Part shown: piece after piece, positions 8,336 through 17,558 of the stretch | Layout: each line of letters begins with the position of its first letter | Numbering within the stretch: position 1 is the first letter of the stretch | Source: Curvibacter microcysteis | Lineage (GTDB): Bacteria > Pseudomonadota > Gammaproteobacteria > Burkholderiales > Burkholderiaceae_C | Length of the DNA stretch: 64,000 nt | Direction of reading: 5' to 3' | Assembly: GCF_028649455.1 (NCBI RefSeq) | Contig: NZ_JAQSIO010000001.1 | Coordinates: 124,001 to 188,000, forward strand | Program-made: the position numbers and the translations under genes | Notes under the pieces: generated by a model | Told to the model about the DNA's origin: nothing | Databases searched by the model: none | Seen by the model: the letters and a program-made list of their open reading frames with translations, nothing else

Positions 8336-9502
8336 ATGCGTCCCACCCCGACCCGTACCGCCCTCGCCCTGAGCCTGTCCCTGCTGGCCGGCAGCGCCCT
8401 GGCCCAAAGCCAGGGGGTGAGCAAAGAAGAAATCCTGCTGGGCAGCATCCAGGACCTGTCCGGCCCCTTGGCCGGCTACGGCAAGCAGGCGCGCAATGGC
8501 ATGCAGCTGCGCGTCGAAGAAATCAATGAGCAAGGCGGCATCCACGGCCGCAAGCTGCGCCTGCTGGTGGAAGACTCGGGCTACGACCCCAAGAAGGCCG
8601 TGCTGGCCGCGCAGAAGCTGGTCAACCAGGAGAAGATCTTCCTCATGGCCGGCCACATCGGCACGGCGCAGAACAACGCCGCCATGCCCGTGCAGTTCGA
8701 CAAGAACGTGGTCAACTTCATGCCCCTGACCGCCGCACGCGAGATGTACGAGCCCACGCACAAGCTCAAGTACGCCTTCCTCAGCGCCTACTACGACCAG
8801 ATGCGCATTGCCGTGCCCCGCCTGGCCCAAGAGAAAAACGCCAAGAAGGTCTGCGCCATCTACCAAGACGATGAGTTTGGCCTCGAGGTGCTGCGCGGCG
8901 CCGAGGCCGGTGTCAAAAGCATGGGCACCGAACTGGCTGAGAAAACCTCGTTCAAGCGCGGTGCCACCGACTTCTCGTCCCAGGTGGCGCGCATGAAGGC
9001 GGCCAACTGCGAGCTGGTGGTGCTGGGCACCATCATCCGCGAGACCATTGGCACCATCGCCGAGGCGCGCAAGACCGGCTTCAACCCCACCTTCCTGGGC
9101 TCGGTCGCGGCTTACACCGACCTGATCCACAAGCTGGGCGGCAAGTCCATGGACGGCCTGTACGCCACCATGACGGTGCAAAACCCCTACCTGGACGAGG
9201 CGGCCCAGCCGATCCGCTTCTGGGCCACCAAGTACCGCACCAAGTTCAATGAAGACCCGGCCGTGTTCTCGGCCTATGGCTACACCTTGATGGACTTGTT
9301 CATTCGCGGAGCCCAGAAGGCCGGCCCCAACCTGAGCACCGACAGCTTTGTGAAGGCCATGGACAGCCTGACCGTGCCCACCGACATCTTCGGCAGCCCC
9401 GAGCTGAGCTACACCGCCACCAAGCGCCTGGGCAATGACTCGTCACGCCTGTCGCAGCTGCAGGACGGCAAGTGGAAGGTGGTGTCGGGCTACTTCCGCT
9501 GA
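8336..9502 (+). CDS. livK: LIV-type periplasmic solute receptor (first of two paralogues)
   Basis: A 388-residue periplasmic binding protein. A signal peptide of about 24 residues ends at SALA-QS; the mature protein begins QGVSKEEILLGSIQDLSGPLAG, the usual type 1 periplasmic-binding fold opening. LVEDSGYDPKKAVLAAQKLV and VCAIYQDDEFGLEV are further family segments. It is the last gene of the liv operon, 72 bp after the synthetase, with AGGAG before the ATG, and is followed by a strong terminator hairpin. A very similar second copy lies at 16249-17412. Substrate cannot be read from the sequence. Confidence 0.88.
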   Translation: MRPTPTRTALALSLSLLAGSALAQSQGVSKEEILLGSIQDLSGPLAGYGKQARNGMQLRVEEINEQGGIHGRKLRLLVEDSGYDPKKAVLAAQKLVNQEKIFLMAGHIGTAQNNAAMPVQFDKNVVNFMPLTAAREMYEPTHKLKYAFLSAYYDQMRIAVPRLAQEKNAKKVCAIYQDDEFGLEVLRGAEAGVKSMGTELAEKTSFKRGATDFSSQVARMKAANCELVVLGTIIRETIGTIAEARKTGFNPTFLGSVAAYTDLIHKLGGKSMDGLYATMTVQNPYLDEAAQPIRFWATKYRTKFNEDPAVFSAYGYTLMDLFIRGAQKAGPNLSTDSFVKAMDSLTVPTDIFGSPELSYTATKRLGNDSSRLSQLQDGKWKVVSGYFR

Positions 9503-9542
9503 GGCCCCACGGCCCCGGGGGCCAGGATCGTCCAGCCCAAAA

Positions 9543-9568
9543 AAAAGGCGCCCCCAGGGGCGCCTTTT
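9543..9568. terminator. Bidirectional intrinsic terminator between livK and the glycosyltransferase
   Basis: AAAAGGCGCCC and GGGCGCCTTTT form an 11-bp stem around a 4-base loop. A run of A lies on the left and T on the right, so it can act for both convergent genes (liv operon ending 9502, glycosyltransferase ending 9585). Confidence 0.85.
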
Positions 9569-9584
9569 GTGTTTGGCGGGCGCT

Positions 9585-12500
9585 TCAGCGCGGCACCACC
9601 ATTGCCGCCAAGGCCTTGGCGGCCGTGGCGCGCGAGAAGTACTGCTCAATGTTGGCGCGGCCGTTGGCGGCCAGGGTGTTCCAGAGCGACTCGTCCTGGT
9701 ACAGGCGCACGATTTCATCGGCAAAGGCCTGAGGCGAATCGGCCACCAGCAAGTCCACACCGGCGCGCAGGCTCATGCCTTCGGCAGCGACCACCGTCGC
9801 CACCACGGGCAGGCCGTAGGCCATGGCCTGGTTGATCTTGCCCTTGACGCCCGCACCGTAGCGCAGCGGCGCCAGCGAGACGCGGGCGCTGTCGATCAGC
9901 GGGTCCACGTCCTCGACATAGCCATGCACGATGATGCCGTCGCCCTCCAGCGCCTTGATCGCTGGCGGCATGTGGCTGCCCACCACGGTGAAGGTCAGCT
10001 CAGGCAGGCGCGGCCGCAGCAGAGGCCAAACCTCGCCCACAAACCACTCCACCGCATCGATGTTGGGCGGGTGGCGGAAGCCACCGATGAACAGCAGGCC
10101 TTCGCGCTCGGCGTAGCCGGGGCCGCCCGGGCGCACTTCGTGGATGTTGGACACCACGCGGATCTGGGCCCCCGGGGTCTCGGTGGCCAGCACCTCCACC
10201 TCGACCGGGCTGGTCACCACGGTGATGTCGCACTGACGGATCACGCCCAGCTCTTGCTCGCGCGTCTTGCGCGAGATGGCCATGAGGCTTTCCGAGTTTT
10301 CCAGCTCGGCCAGGCGCTGCTCCCGCAGGTAGTGCAAGTCCACCGTGTCGAACACGATGGTGGCCTGCGGCGCCCACTCCCGGATGCGGCCCATGTAGGG
10401 CGCTGCGATGTAGTGGCGGCAGAACATGATGGTGTCGTACAGCTTGCCGCGCTGCTCCAGCAACTCGGCCACCGACTGGATGTAGGGGCTGAACCAGACC
10501 TCCACGCCAATGCGCTGCAACTGACCCACATAGGGCTGGCGGCATTCGAGGTTGTCGGCCACAAAGCTGACCTTGAAGCCTTGCTCGACCAGCAGCTCCA
10601 ACATGGCCAGCATGCGCACCGAGCCCGAGTCCTGGTCGGGCGTGATCATGCAGGCCTCGACGATCAGGATGCGGCCGCGCGCCGGGCGGTCCACTTCGCG
10701 CAGCGGCTCCATGCCATTGAGGCGGTGCGACTTGAGCACCGGCAGCCAGCGCTTGAGGAAGACCTCGCGGTTAATCACCTGGTGGCGCTTCATGCCCTGG
10801 GTTTCATCGGTGCCCGAGCTGATGCCCTCGTAGTGCACGATGGTGGCTTGCGGTTGGTAGTACACGCGCTTGCCGGCCGCGCGGATGCGGAAGGCCAGAT
10901 CGGTGTCTTCGTAGTAAGCCGGGGTGTAGGCGCGGTCGAAACCCTCCAGGGCGTCCCAGTCGCTGCGGCGGATCAGCAGGCAGGCGCCCGAGCAGTAATC
11001 TGCCTCGCGCAGGTAGTTGTAGATTGGGCGGTCCGGGTCGTCGCCGCGGCCCCAGTTCCAGGCCGAGCCGTCTTGCCACACGATGCCACCGGCTTCTTGC
11101 AGCGTGCCATTGGGGTAGATCAGGCGTGCACCGACCAGGCCCGCATCGGGGCGCTGCTCGAACACCGAGTGCAAGGCCTCCAGCCAGCCGGCGGTGACCT
11201 GGGTGTCGTTGTTGAGCATGACCAGCATCTCGCCCCGGGCGATGTCGGCACCGTGGTGGCAGCTGCCGATGAAGCCCAGGTTCTGCGGGTTGCGCACAAA
11301 GCGCACGCCCTGGATGTCAGGCAAGGCCTCGGACACCGGGTGCGGCGAGGCGTCGTCCACCACGATCACTTCGACGTCCGACAGGTCGGTGTGCTCACCC
11401 AGGCTCTTGAGGCAGTTGAAGGTGTACTGGTGCTGCTCGTAGACCGGGATGACGATCGAAAAGCGCGGGCGCTTGGCGTCCGGGCAGGTCGGCAGGCTCA
11501 GCGGGCCCAGGCCCAGCATTTCAGGCATGGGGCGCGGTGTCGGCTGGTAGACCGGGGGATTGAGCCGGTCCCGGATGCGGCGGGCCACGGCGCGCGGGCC
11601 TTCGTTGCGCAGCATGGACAGCAGCATCGGCGTGCGCTCGATGCCACGCACCAGCAGGCGGCGGGCTGTGCCCAGGCGCTGGCGGCTCTTCTTGGTCAGG
11701 GCCCCGACGCTGCGCAGCGGAGCGGTGACGCGCCAGGAGGTGCTTTGCTCCAGCTCGATGATGCGGGCCTGGCCGCGGCGCAGGTCTTGCTGGCTGGCTT
11801 CAAAGGCCGACTGCTGCGCCTGCAACTCACCACGCGCAGTCCGCAGGTGCACATTCAGCTCGGCCTGAATATGGCCCGCCGACTCCAAACGCTGGCGCAG
11901 GTCGTTTTGCACATTGGCCGCAGCATCCAATTGCTGACGCAACTCCGATTGCGCGCGGAGCTCGGCATCCAACTGCTGGCGCAGTTCAGTCTGCGCCCGC
12001 ACGGAAGCATCCAGTTGTTGACGCAATTCCACCTTGGCTCCGGCGGCAACATCCAGGCGCCCCAACAGGTCGGACTGCACCGTGGCGGCCGCGTCCAGGC
12101 GGCCCAGCAGATTGGCCTGGGTGTTGGCAGCGGCGTCCAGGCGACCCAACAGGTCCGCTTGCACGGCGGCGGCGGCGTCGAGCCGGCCGCGCAAGTCGGC
12201 CTGCACACTGACCGCCGTGTCCAGCAGATCGCTCCAGTGGATGCCGGCGCGCTCGGTGTGCATCTTCAAGACGGCCACGTCGCGGTCCAGTTCCACCAGG
12301 CGCTGGCGCAACACCGTGCGGGCATGCCGGTGGCCGCTGGACACCCCGTAGTCAAACAAAGCCTGCAGCGTCAAGTCGGGCTCGGGCTTGGGGCTGGTCA
12401 GCACCGCCGCCAGGGCCTGGGCGTCGTCACCGCGCACCGGCACAGGCTGGGCCAGGACCGGCGCCAGCAAGGTCTGGGCATAGGCTTGGCGGCGCTGGGC

Positions 12501-13598
12501 TTGGCCTTCGGCCTGGGGCCATGCGGCGCTCAGGTCGGCCGGCGCGGGGAGCAGCGAGCCCTTGGCCATGCGCAGCAGGGCCTGCAACCAGGCGTCCGCC
12601 GAGCTGTCGGCGTCCATCAGCACGGCGCCGGGGTGGGCCTGCAGTCGCTCCACCAGGGCGCCACGCGCGCTGGCCAGGATGGGCAGGCCCGAGGCCATGG
12701 CCACGTCCAGGGTGTAGCAGTGGGTTTCAGGGAAGGGGCCGGGGTACCAGATCGCATCCACCCGCTCCAGCGCCAGCAGCGCCGGCAGGTCCGGGTCGTG
12801 GTAGGTGCCACGCACCTGCACGGGCAGGTCCGGCCACTCTTCCAGCGGGGTTTCGGCGCTGCCCAGCAGGGTGAAGGTGACGGGCAGCGTGTGTTCGCGC
12901 GCACGCTCGGCCGTGAGGCGCAAGACCTCCAGGCCCTTGATGCGCGACAGCCCGCCCAGCACGGCGACCTTGAAGTCAGCCCGGGGGGCTTCCAACCAGT
13001 CGGCGCGCGGAGGGTGGGGCAGGACCGTGATCTGCAGATCCGGGTAGTGCGCGTTCACACGCTGCGCCACAAACTGGGACGGCGCCAGCAAGCGCGAGGC
13101 GGCCCCCAGGAAGGTGTGCAGGCGCTCGCGCCACTCGACGATCGACCAGCCCCAGGCGTGGGGACGCGACTGCACGCAACGCTGGCAAGCGGCTTGTTCG
13201 GGCTCGCCGCAATAGCCGCCGCGCGGGCTGGACAGGTTGTAGCGGGGGCAGTAGGCCAGGTAGTCGTGCAGCGTGACGTCGTAAGGCGTGCCCAGGGCGG
13301 CGGGCAGGCCCAGCACCTCGGGGGCAAAACCATCCACATGGTGCACCTGGAGCCGGCTGTAGCCTCGGCTGCGCAGGGCTTCACTCAGCCGCGGCCAGTC
13401 GGTGGCGTCCAGCACCCGATCGGCTTGGCCTGGGGTGCTCAGACGCACCAGGCCCTCGCCGGCAGGGCGCAGCACATCGACCTCAACGGTGGCACCCAGC
13501 AGGACCAACAGGTCCGAAACATGGCTGGCCACACCGCCGCCCAGCGCGTGGCTCAGGAGCAGGATGCGGTGGAGGGGGACCACCACAGCGGGCGTCAT
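9585..13598 (-). CDS. Three-module glycosyltransferase with central coiled-coil repeats
   Basis: A protein of 1337 residues. Residues about 5-420 look like a GT-B (GT4-like) domain (HALGGGVASHVSDLL; VLGGLSRIKGLEVL). About 440-610 is a coiled coil of near-identical 14-residue repeats of the type VQADLLGRLDAAAN. About 710-950 is a GT2 (GT-A) domain with FSIVIPVYEQHQYTFNCLKS, VIVVDDASPH, LNNDTQVTAGWLEAL and YYEDTDLAFRIRAAG. About 990-1337 is a second GT-B module (GRILIVEACMITPDQDSGSVRM; LLFIGGFRHPPN). Such fusions build O-antigen or other surface glycans, but no other polysaccharide genes are nearby, which is odd. ATG 13598 is preferred: GGAAA lies 7 bp upstream, whereas the earlier start at 13619 would be TTG. 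Neighbour upstream is PBP1A, same strand, 182 bp away. Confidence 0.85.
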   Translation of the reverse strand: MTPAVVVPLHRILLLSHALGGGVASHVSDLLVLLGATVEVDVLRPAGEGLVRLSTPGQADRVLDATDWPRLSEALRSRGYSRLQVHHVDGFAPEVLGLPAALGTPYDVTLHDYLAYCPRYNLSSPRGGYCGEPEQAACQRCVQSRPHAWGWSIVEWRERLHTFLGAASRLLAPSQFVAQRVNAHYPDLQITVLPHPPRADWLEAPRADFKVAVLGGLSRIKGLEVLRLTAERAREHTLPVTFTLLGSAETPLEEWPDLPVQVRGTYHDPDLPALLALERVDAIWYPGPFPETHCYTLDVAMASGLPILASARGALVERLQAHPGAVLMDADSSADAWLQALLRMAKGSLLPAPADLSAAWPQAEGQAQRRQAYAQTLLAPVLAQPVPVRGDDAQALAAVLTSPKPEPDLTLQALFDYGVSSGHRHARTVLRQRLVELDRDVAVLKMHTERAGIHWSDLLDTAVSVQADLRGRLDAAAAVQADLLGRLDAAANTQANLLGRLDAAATVQSDLLGRLDVAAGAKVELRQQLDASVRAQTELRQQLDAELRAQSELRQQLDAAANVQNDLRQRLESAGHIQAELNVHLRTARGELQAQQSAFEASQQDLRRGQARIIELEQSTSWRVTAPLRSVGALTKKSRQRLGTARRLLVRGIERTPMLLSMLRNEGPRAVARRIRDRLNPPVYQPTPRPMPEMLGLGPLSLPTCPDAKRPRFSIVIPVYEQHQYTFNCLKSLGEHTDLSDVEVIVVDDASPHPVSEALPDIQGVRFVRNPQNLGFIGSCHHGADIARGEMLVMLNNDTQVTAGWLEALHSVFEQRPDAGLVGARLIYPNGTLQEAGGIVWQDGSAWNWGRGDDPDRPIYNYLREADYCSGACLLIRRSDWDALEGFDRAYTPAYYEDTDLAFRIRAAGKRVYYQPQATIVHYEGISSGTDETQGMKRHQVINREVFLKRWLPVLKSHRLNGMEPLREVDRPARGRILIVEACMITPDQDSGSVRMLAMLELLVEQGFKVSFVADNLECRQPYVGQLQRIGVEVWFSPYIQSVAELLEQRGKLYDTIMFCRHYIAAPYMGRIREWAPQATIVFDTVDLHYLREQRLAELENSESLMAISRKTREQELGVIRQCDITVVTSPVEVEVLATETPGAQIRVVSNIHEVRPGGPGYAEREGLLFIGGFRHPPNIDAVEWFVGEVWPLLRPRLPELTFTVVGSHMPPAIKALEGDGIIVHGYVEDVDPLIDSARVSLAPLRYGAGVKGKINQAMAYGLPVVATVVAAEGMSLRAGVDLLVADSPQAFADEIVRLYQDESLWNTLAANGRANIEQYFSRATAAKALAAMVVPR

Positions 13599-13779
13599 AT
13601 CGTTTTCCGTGGTCGACAAAGCAGAGAACCCTTCAAGATCAAATGCGACGGTGTCGATGCCAAACAGCGGACTCAGCGGGCCCGGGACCCGCCCTGACCC
13701 ACACGCTTTTGGCGATCAAACCGGGAATTGTAAGGTGTTGGACTGGACAGTCTTCCCCCTGGGGCACGGCCCCAAAGCC

Positions 13780-16167
13780 CTATTTCGAGGCGGCTGGCGC
13801 AGCGGTCTCCGCCGCCGGCGCGGGGGGCTCGGCCTGGGCCGGGTGCAGGGCCAGGGCCGGGCTGATCACCTGGCCGTCCAGGCCCAGAGAGCGGATGAAA
13901 CTGCCGTCGGCCCACTCGGCGTAGCGCCAGTCGCCCTCGGCGCGCACCACGCCTTCGGGCGCTTGCAGCTCTTGCACCGGCACATGGCGCAGGGCGGTGC
14001 TCATGTAGTCGATCCAGGCCGGCAGGGCCAGGGCCGAGCCGGAGGAACGGCTGCCCAGGCTCTTGGGCGTGTCGTGCCCCACCCAGACCACGGCCACCAA
14101 ACCGGGCTGGAAGCCGGCAAACCAGGCATCGACCACGTCGTTGGTGGTGCCGGTCTTGCCATACAGGTCGGGACGTTTGAGCGTGGCCTGGGCACGCGCA
14201 GCCGTGCCCACGCGGGTCACGTCCTGCAACAGGCTGGCCACCAGGAAGGTGTTGCGCGCGGGCACCACGCGCTCGCCGTCGGCCAGGCTTTGCTCCGGGG
14301 CCTCGAACACGGTCTGGCCCTGCGCGTCGGTGATGCGGCGGATCCACTGCGGCTTGAGCCGGTAGCCCCCGTTGGCCAACACGCCATAGGCCGTGGCCAG
14401 TTGCAGCGGGTTGGTGCTGCCGCTGCCCAGGGCCTGGGTCAGGTTGTCGGGTTGGCGCTCGGGGTCGAAACCGAAGCGGCTGGTCCATTCGCGCGCCGCG
14501 TTCGGGCCCAGCAGTTGCAGCAGGCGGATCGACACCAGGTTCTTGGAGCGCGCCAGCGCGGTGCGCAGGCTGATCGGGCCGTCGGTGCTGCCGTCGTCGT
14601 TTTGCGGGTCCCAGTCGCCGACATTGGTCAGCGGGGCGTCGTTGATCACGGTCTCGGGCTGCACACCGTTCTCGATCGCGCCGGAGTAGATGAAAGGCTT
14701 GTAGCTGGAGCCCGGCTGGCGCCAGCCCTGGGTGACGTGGTTGAACTGGTTGCGGTGAAAGTCAAAGCCCCCCACCAGCGCGCGCACCTCGCCGTTGTGT
14801 GGGTCCAGCGAGACCAGGGCGCCTTCGGCCTCAGGCCACTGGGTCAACACCCAGTTCTTGCCTTGTTGCAGGGCGCGCAGCACGGCGCCGCGGCGTACGC
14901 GCAGTTTGTTCGGGGCATTGGTGGCCAGGCCAGGCTGGACCTGGCGCAGGGCCGCGCCGTCGAGGTGCAGCACCTCGCCCGAGGCCAACACCACGGTCAC
15001 GGCCTTGGGCGAGGCCTGGGTGACGATGGCCACGCGCAGCTCTTCGTCGTCGTCAAAGTCAGACAGGGCCTGGGCCACCGCCGGGTCCTGGTCGTCCAGG
15101 TCCGCGGCCAGCTTTTCTTCGCCCTCGGGGCCGCGCCAGGGTTGGCGCAGCTCGCGCTCCAGCAGGGTGCGGCGCAGCGCCTTGTAGGCGGCCTCCTGGT
15201 CGGCCGCGCGCAAGGTGGTGGTGACGCGCAGGCCCGTGGTGTAGCTCAGCTCGCCATATTGGGCGTAGACCTGCTGACGCGCCATCTCGGCCACGTACTC
15301 GGCGTGCACATCGACCTCGTTGAGGCGGCGGATGCTGAGCTTTTGCGCCTTGGCCGCCTGGTACTGGTCCTCGTCGATCACGCCTTGCGAACGCATGCGC
15401 GACAAAGCCACCAGCTGGCGCGCCCGGGCGCGCTCAAAGTTGCGGATCGGGTTCACAAAATAGGGGTTCTGCGGAAGACCTGCCAGCATGGCGCACTCCG
15501 CTGGGCTCAGTGCCGACAGGGTCTTGCCAAAGTAAGTCTGTGCCGCCGCTTCAAAACCATAGGCGCGCGAGCCCAGGTAGATCTGGTTCATGTACAGCTC
15601 CAGCACCTGGTCCTTGCTGAGCTGGGACTCGATCTTCAAGGACAGCAGCGCCTCCTTGAACTTGCGGTCCAGGCTGCGCGAGCGGTTCAAGAAGAAGGTG
15701 CGCGCCACCTGCTGGGTGATGGTCGAGGCCCCCTGGATGCGCCCGCCGCTGAAGATGGAGCCCAAGGCCCGCACGATGCCAATCGGGTCAATGCCGTGGT
15801 GGCTGTAAAAGCGCGAGTCTTCCACCGCCAGCAGGCTGTCCTTCATGAGCTGGGGAATCTGGTCGATGCGCTGGTAGACCCGGCGCTCGCTGCCAAAACC
15901 GCCTATCTCCACGCCATCGGCGGTGTAGACGCGCAAGGGCTGCTTGGGCTGGTAATTGGACAGCGCCGAGGTGTCCGGCAGCTGCGGGTACAGCAGCACG
16001 CCCGCCACCAAGATCAGCACCACCAGCGCAGCGCCCAGGCCCGCCAGGCCGAGCAGCACACCCCGCCAATGGGCCTTCAACCAGACCGGGAGGTCTGCCA
16101 GCTTGAATGAGGCAAAAGAAGGTAGACGCATGCGGGGGCTTGCAGGCAAAGCCGCCATTATCGGCAT
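13780..16167 (-). CDS. mrcA: Penicillin-binding protein 1A, bifunctional peptidoglycan synthase
   Basis: About 795 residues, a class A PBP anchored in the inner membrane. A single hydrophobic helix (about residues 38-60) precedes the glycosyltransferase domain with EDSRFYSHHGID, GASTITQQVARTFFL and KFKEALLSLKIE. The transpeptidase domain has the catalytic SSYKPF (SxxK), RSKN (SxN) and YGKTGTT (KTG) motifs. An inserted OB-like region lies between the two domains, as in 1A types. The C-terminus is Ala/Pro rich. The start is uncertain: ATG 16167, 16158 and 16131 are all in frame. It is divergent from the second solute receptor across 81 bp. In many proteobacteria this gene sits next to pilM or aroK; here that context is missing. 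Confidence 0.93.
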   Translation of the reverse strand: MPIMAALPASPRMRLPSFASFKLADLPVWLKAHWRGVLLGLAGLGAALVVLILVAGVLLYPQLPDTSALSNYQPKQPLRVYTADGVEIGGFGSERRVYQRIDQIPQLMKDSLLAVEDSRFYSHHGIDPIGIVRALGSIFSGGRIQGASTITQQVARTFFLNRSRSLDRKFKEALLSLKIESQLSKDQVLELYMNQIYLGSRAYGFEAAAQTYFGKTLSALSPAECAMLAGLPQNPYFVNPIRNFERARARQLVALSRMRSQGVIDEDQYQAAKAQKLSIRRLNEVDVHAEYVAEMARQQVYAQYGELSYTTGLRVTTTLRAADQEAAYKALRRTLLERELRQPWRGPEGEEKLAADLDDQDPAVAQALSDFDDDEELRVAIVTQASPKAVTVVLASGEVLHLDGAALRQVQPGLATNAPNKLRVRRGAVLRALQQGKNWVLTQWPEAEGALVSLDPHNGEVRALVGGFDFHRNQFNHVTQGWRQPGSSYKPFIYSGAIENGVQPETVINDAPLTNVGDWDPQNDDGSTDGPISLRTALARSKNLVSIRLLQLLGPNAAREWTSRFGFDPERQPDNLTQALGSGSTNPLQLATAYGVLANGGYRLKPQWIRRITDAQGQTVFEAPEQSLADGERVVPARNTFLVASLLQDVTRVGTAARAQATLKRPDLYGKTGTTNDVVDAWFAGFQPGLVAVVWVGHDTPKSLGSRSSGSALALPAWIDYMSTALRHVPVQELQAPEGVVRAEGDWRYAEWADGSFIRSLGLDGQVISPALALHPAQAEPPAPAAETAAPAASK

Positions 16168-16248
16168 GTGGACGCCATCCTAGGGAAAGTGCCGGTGTTG
16201 CCCACCCCAGCCCCCCGTATAACGAAGGCTCCACACCAGGAGACCCCC

Positions 16249-17412
16249 ATGAAGAGATGTTGGATTCCCGCACTGACCCTGCTGGCCGTCTCGGCTGGCC
16301 CCACTTGGGCGCAAAGCCAGGGGGTCAGCAAAGACACCATCGTGATCGGCTCCATCCAGGACCTGTCGGGGCCCTTGGCGGGCTTTGGCAAGCAAGACCG
16401 CCTGGGCATGATGCTGCGGGTGGACGAGATCAACGAACAAGGCGGCATCCACGGCCGCAAGATCAAGCTCCTGATCGAGGACTCGGGCTACGACCCCAAA
16501 AAGGCCGTGCTGGCAGCGCAAAAGCTGGTCAACCAGGACAAGATCTTCGCCATGGTGGCTCACATCGGCACCGCGCAGAACCTCGCCGCCATGCCGGTGC
16601 AGTTTGAAAAGAACGTGCTCAACTTCTACCCCATCACCGCCGCGCGCGAGATGTACGAGCCCTTCCACCGCCTGAAGTACTCCTTCGCAGCCACCTACTA
16701 CGACCAAATCCGCCTGGCCGCCCCCAAGCTGATGCAGGAAAAGAACGCCAAAAAGATCTGCACCCTGTACCAAGACGACGAGTTCGGCCTGGAAGTCATG
16801 CGCGGCGGCGAGGCGGCGCTCAAGGCCCAGGGCCGTGAGTTCGCCGAAAAAACCTCCTACAAGCGTGGCGCCACGGACTTTTCTTCGCAAATCGCCAAGC
16901 TCAAAGCCGCCGACTGCGACTTCGTGGTGCTGGGCACCATCATCCGCGAGACCATCGGCGCCATTGGCGAAGCGCGCAAGACCGGCTTCAACCCCACCTT
17001 TTTGGGCTCCAGCGCGGCCTACACCGACCTGATCCACAAGCTGGGCGGCAAACCCATGGACGGCTTGTACGCCACCATGACCGTGCAACACCCTTACCTG
17101 GATGAGGCCTCCCAGCCGCTGCGCTTCTGGGCCAACAAATACAAGACCAAGTTCAACGACGACCCCACGGTGTTCTCGGTCTACGGCTACCTGGCGGTGG
17201 ACGCCTTTGCCCGCGCCGCGCAGAAGGCCGGTCCCAACCTGAGCACCGACAGCTTCATCAAGGCCATGGACACCATGGTCAACCCGCCCGACATCTTCGG
17301 CAGCCCCGAGTCCAGCTTCGGCCCGCAAAAGCGCCTGGGCAATGACTTGAGTCGGCTGTCCCAAATCCAGGACGGCAAATGGAAAGTGGTGTCGGACTAT
17401 GTGAAGCCCTGA
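16249..17412 (+). CDS. LIV-type periplasmic solute receptor (second paralogue)
   Basis: A 387-residue receptor with a signal peptide ending about TWAQS, closely similar along its whole length to the receptor at 8336-9502; shared stretches include IGSIQDLSGPLAG, EINEQGGIHGRK, QDDEFGLEVMRGGEA and FNPTFLGSSAAYTDL. ATG 16249 has AGGAG 6 bp upstream; the open frame extends further back but without a ribosome site. It stands alone, without permease or ATPase genes, and is followed by a terminator. It probably feeds the liv permease encoded at 2494-6400, giving that transporter two receptors; this is inference from similarity. Confidence 0.87.
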   Translation: MKRCWIPALTLLAVSAGPTWAQSQGVSKDTIVIGSIQDLSGPLAGFGKQDRLGMMLRVDEINEQGGIHGRKIKLLIEDSGYDPKKAVLAAQKLVNQDKIFAMVAHIGTAQNLAAMPVQFEKNVLNFYPITAAREMYEPFHRLKYSFAATYYDQIRLAAPKLMQEKNAKKICTLYQDDEFGLEVMRGGEAALKAQGREFAEKTSYKRGATDFSSQIAKLKAADCDFVVLGTIIRETIGAIGEARKTGFNPTFLGSSAAYTDLIHKLGGKPMDGLYATMTVQHPYLDEASQPLRFWANKYKTKFNDDPTVFSVYGYLAVDAFARAAQKAGPNLSTDSFIKAMDTMVNPPDIFGSPESSFGPQKRLGNDLSRLSQIQDGKWKVVSDYVKP

Positions 17413-17468
17413 GGGGCTGGGGGCCCGACCGCCGCGAACCGCCATCAGCGGCAGCACCCGATATCAAC

Positions 17469-17498
17469 CAAAAGGCCAACCCGTGGGTTGGCCTTTTG
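17469..17498. terminator. Intrinsic terminator after the second solute receptor
   Basis: CAAAAGGCCAAC and GTTGGCCTTTTG form a 12-bp stem with a short CCGTGG loop. A/T runs flank both sides, so it can serve both the receptor gene and the convergent TPR gene ending at 17559. Confidence 0.85.
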
Positions 17499-17558
17499 CG
17501 TGGGGAGGGGGACTGACGGAGCACCAGGTACAAAACCGGCTGCGCTCCGCACGGAGAC

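Noticed and set aside
11860-12206. CRISPR-like periodic repeat (42 bp)
   Set aside because: The period is an exact multiple of three and lies in frame inside the glycosyltransferase coiled coil, with no unique spacers.
9435-13697. 1420-codon open frame on the plus strand
   Set aside because: Antisense to the glycosyltransferase; low-complexity His/Gln/Arg composition typical of shadow frames in GC-rich DNA.
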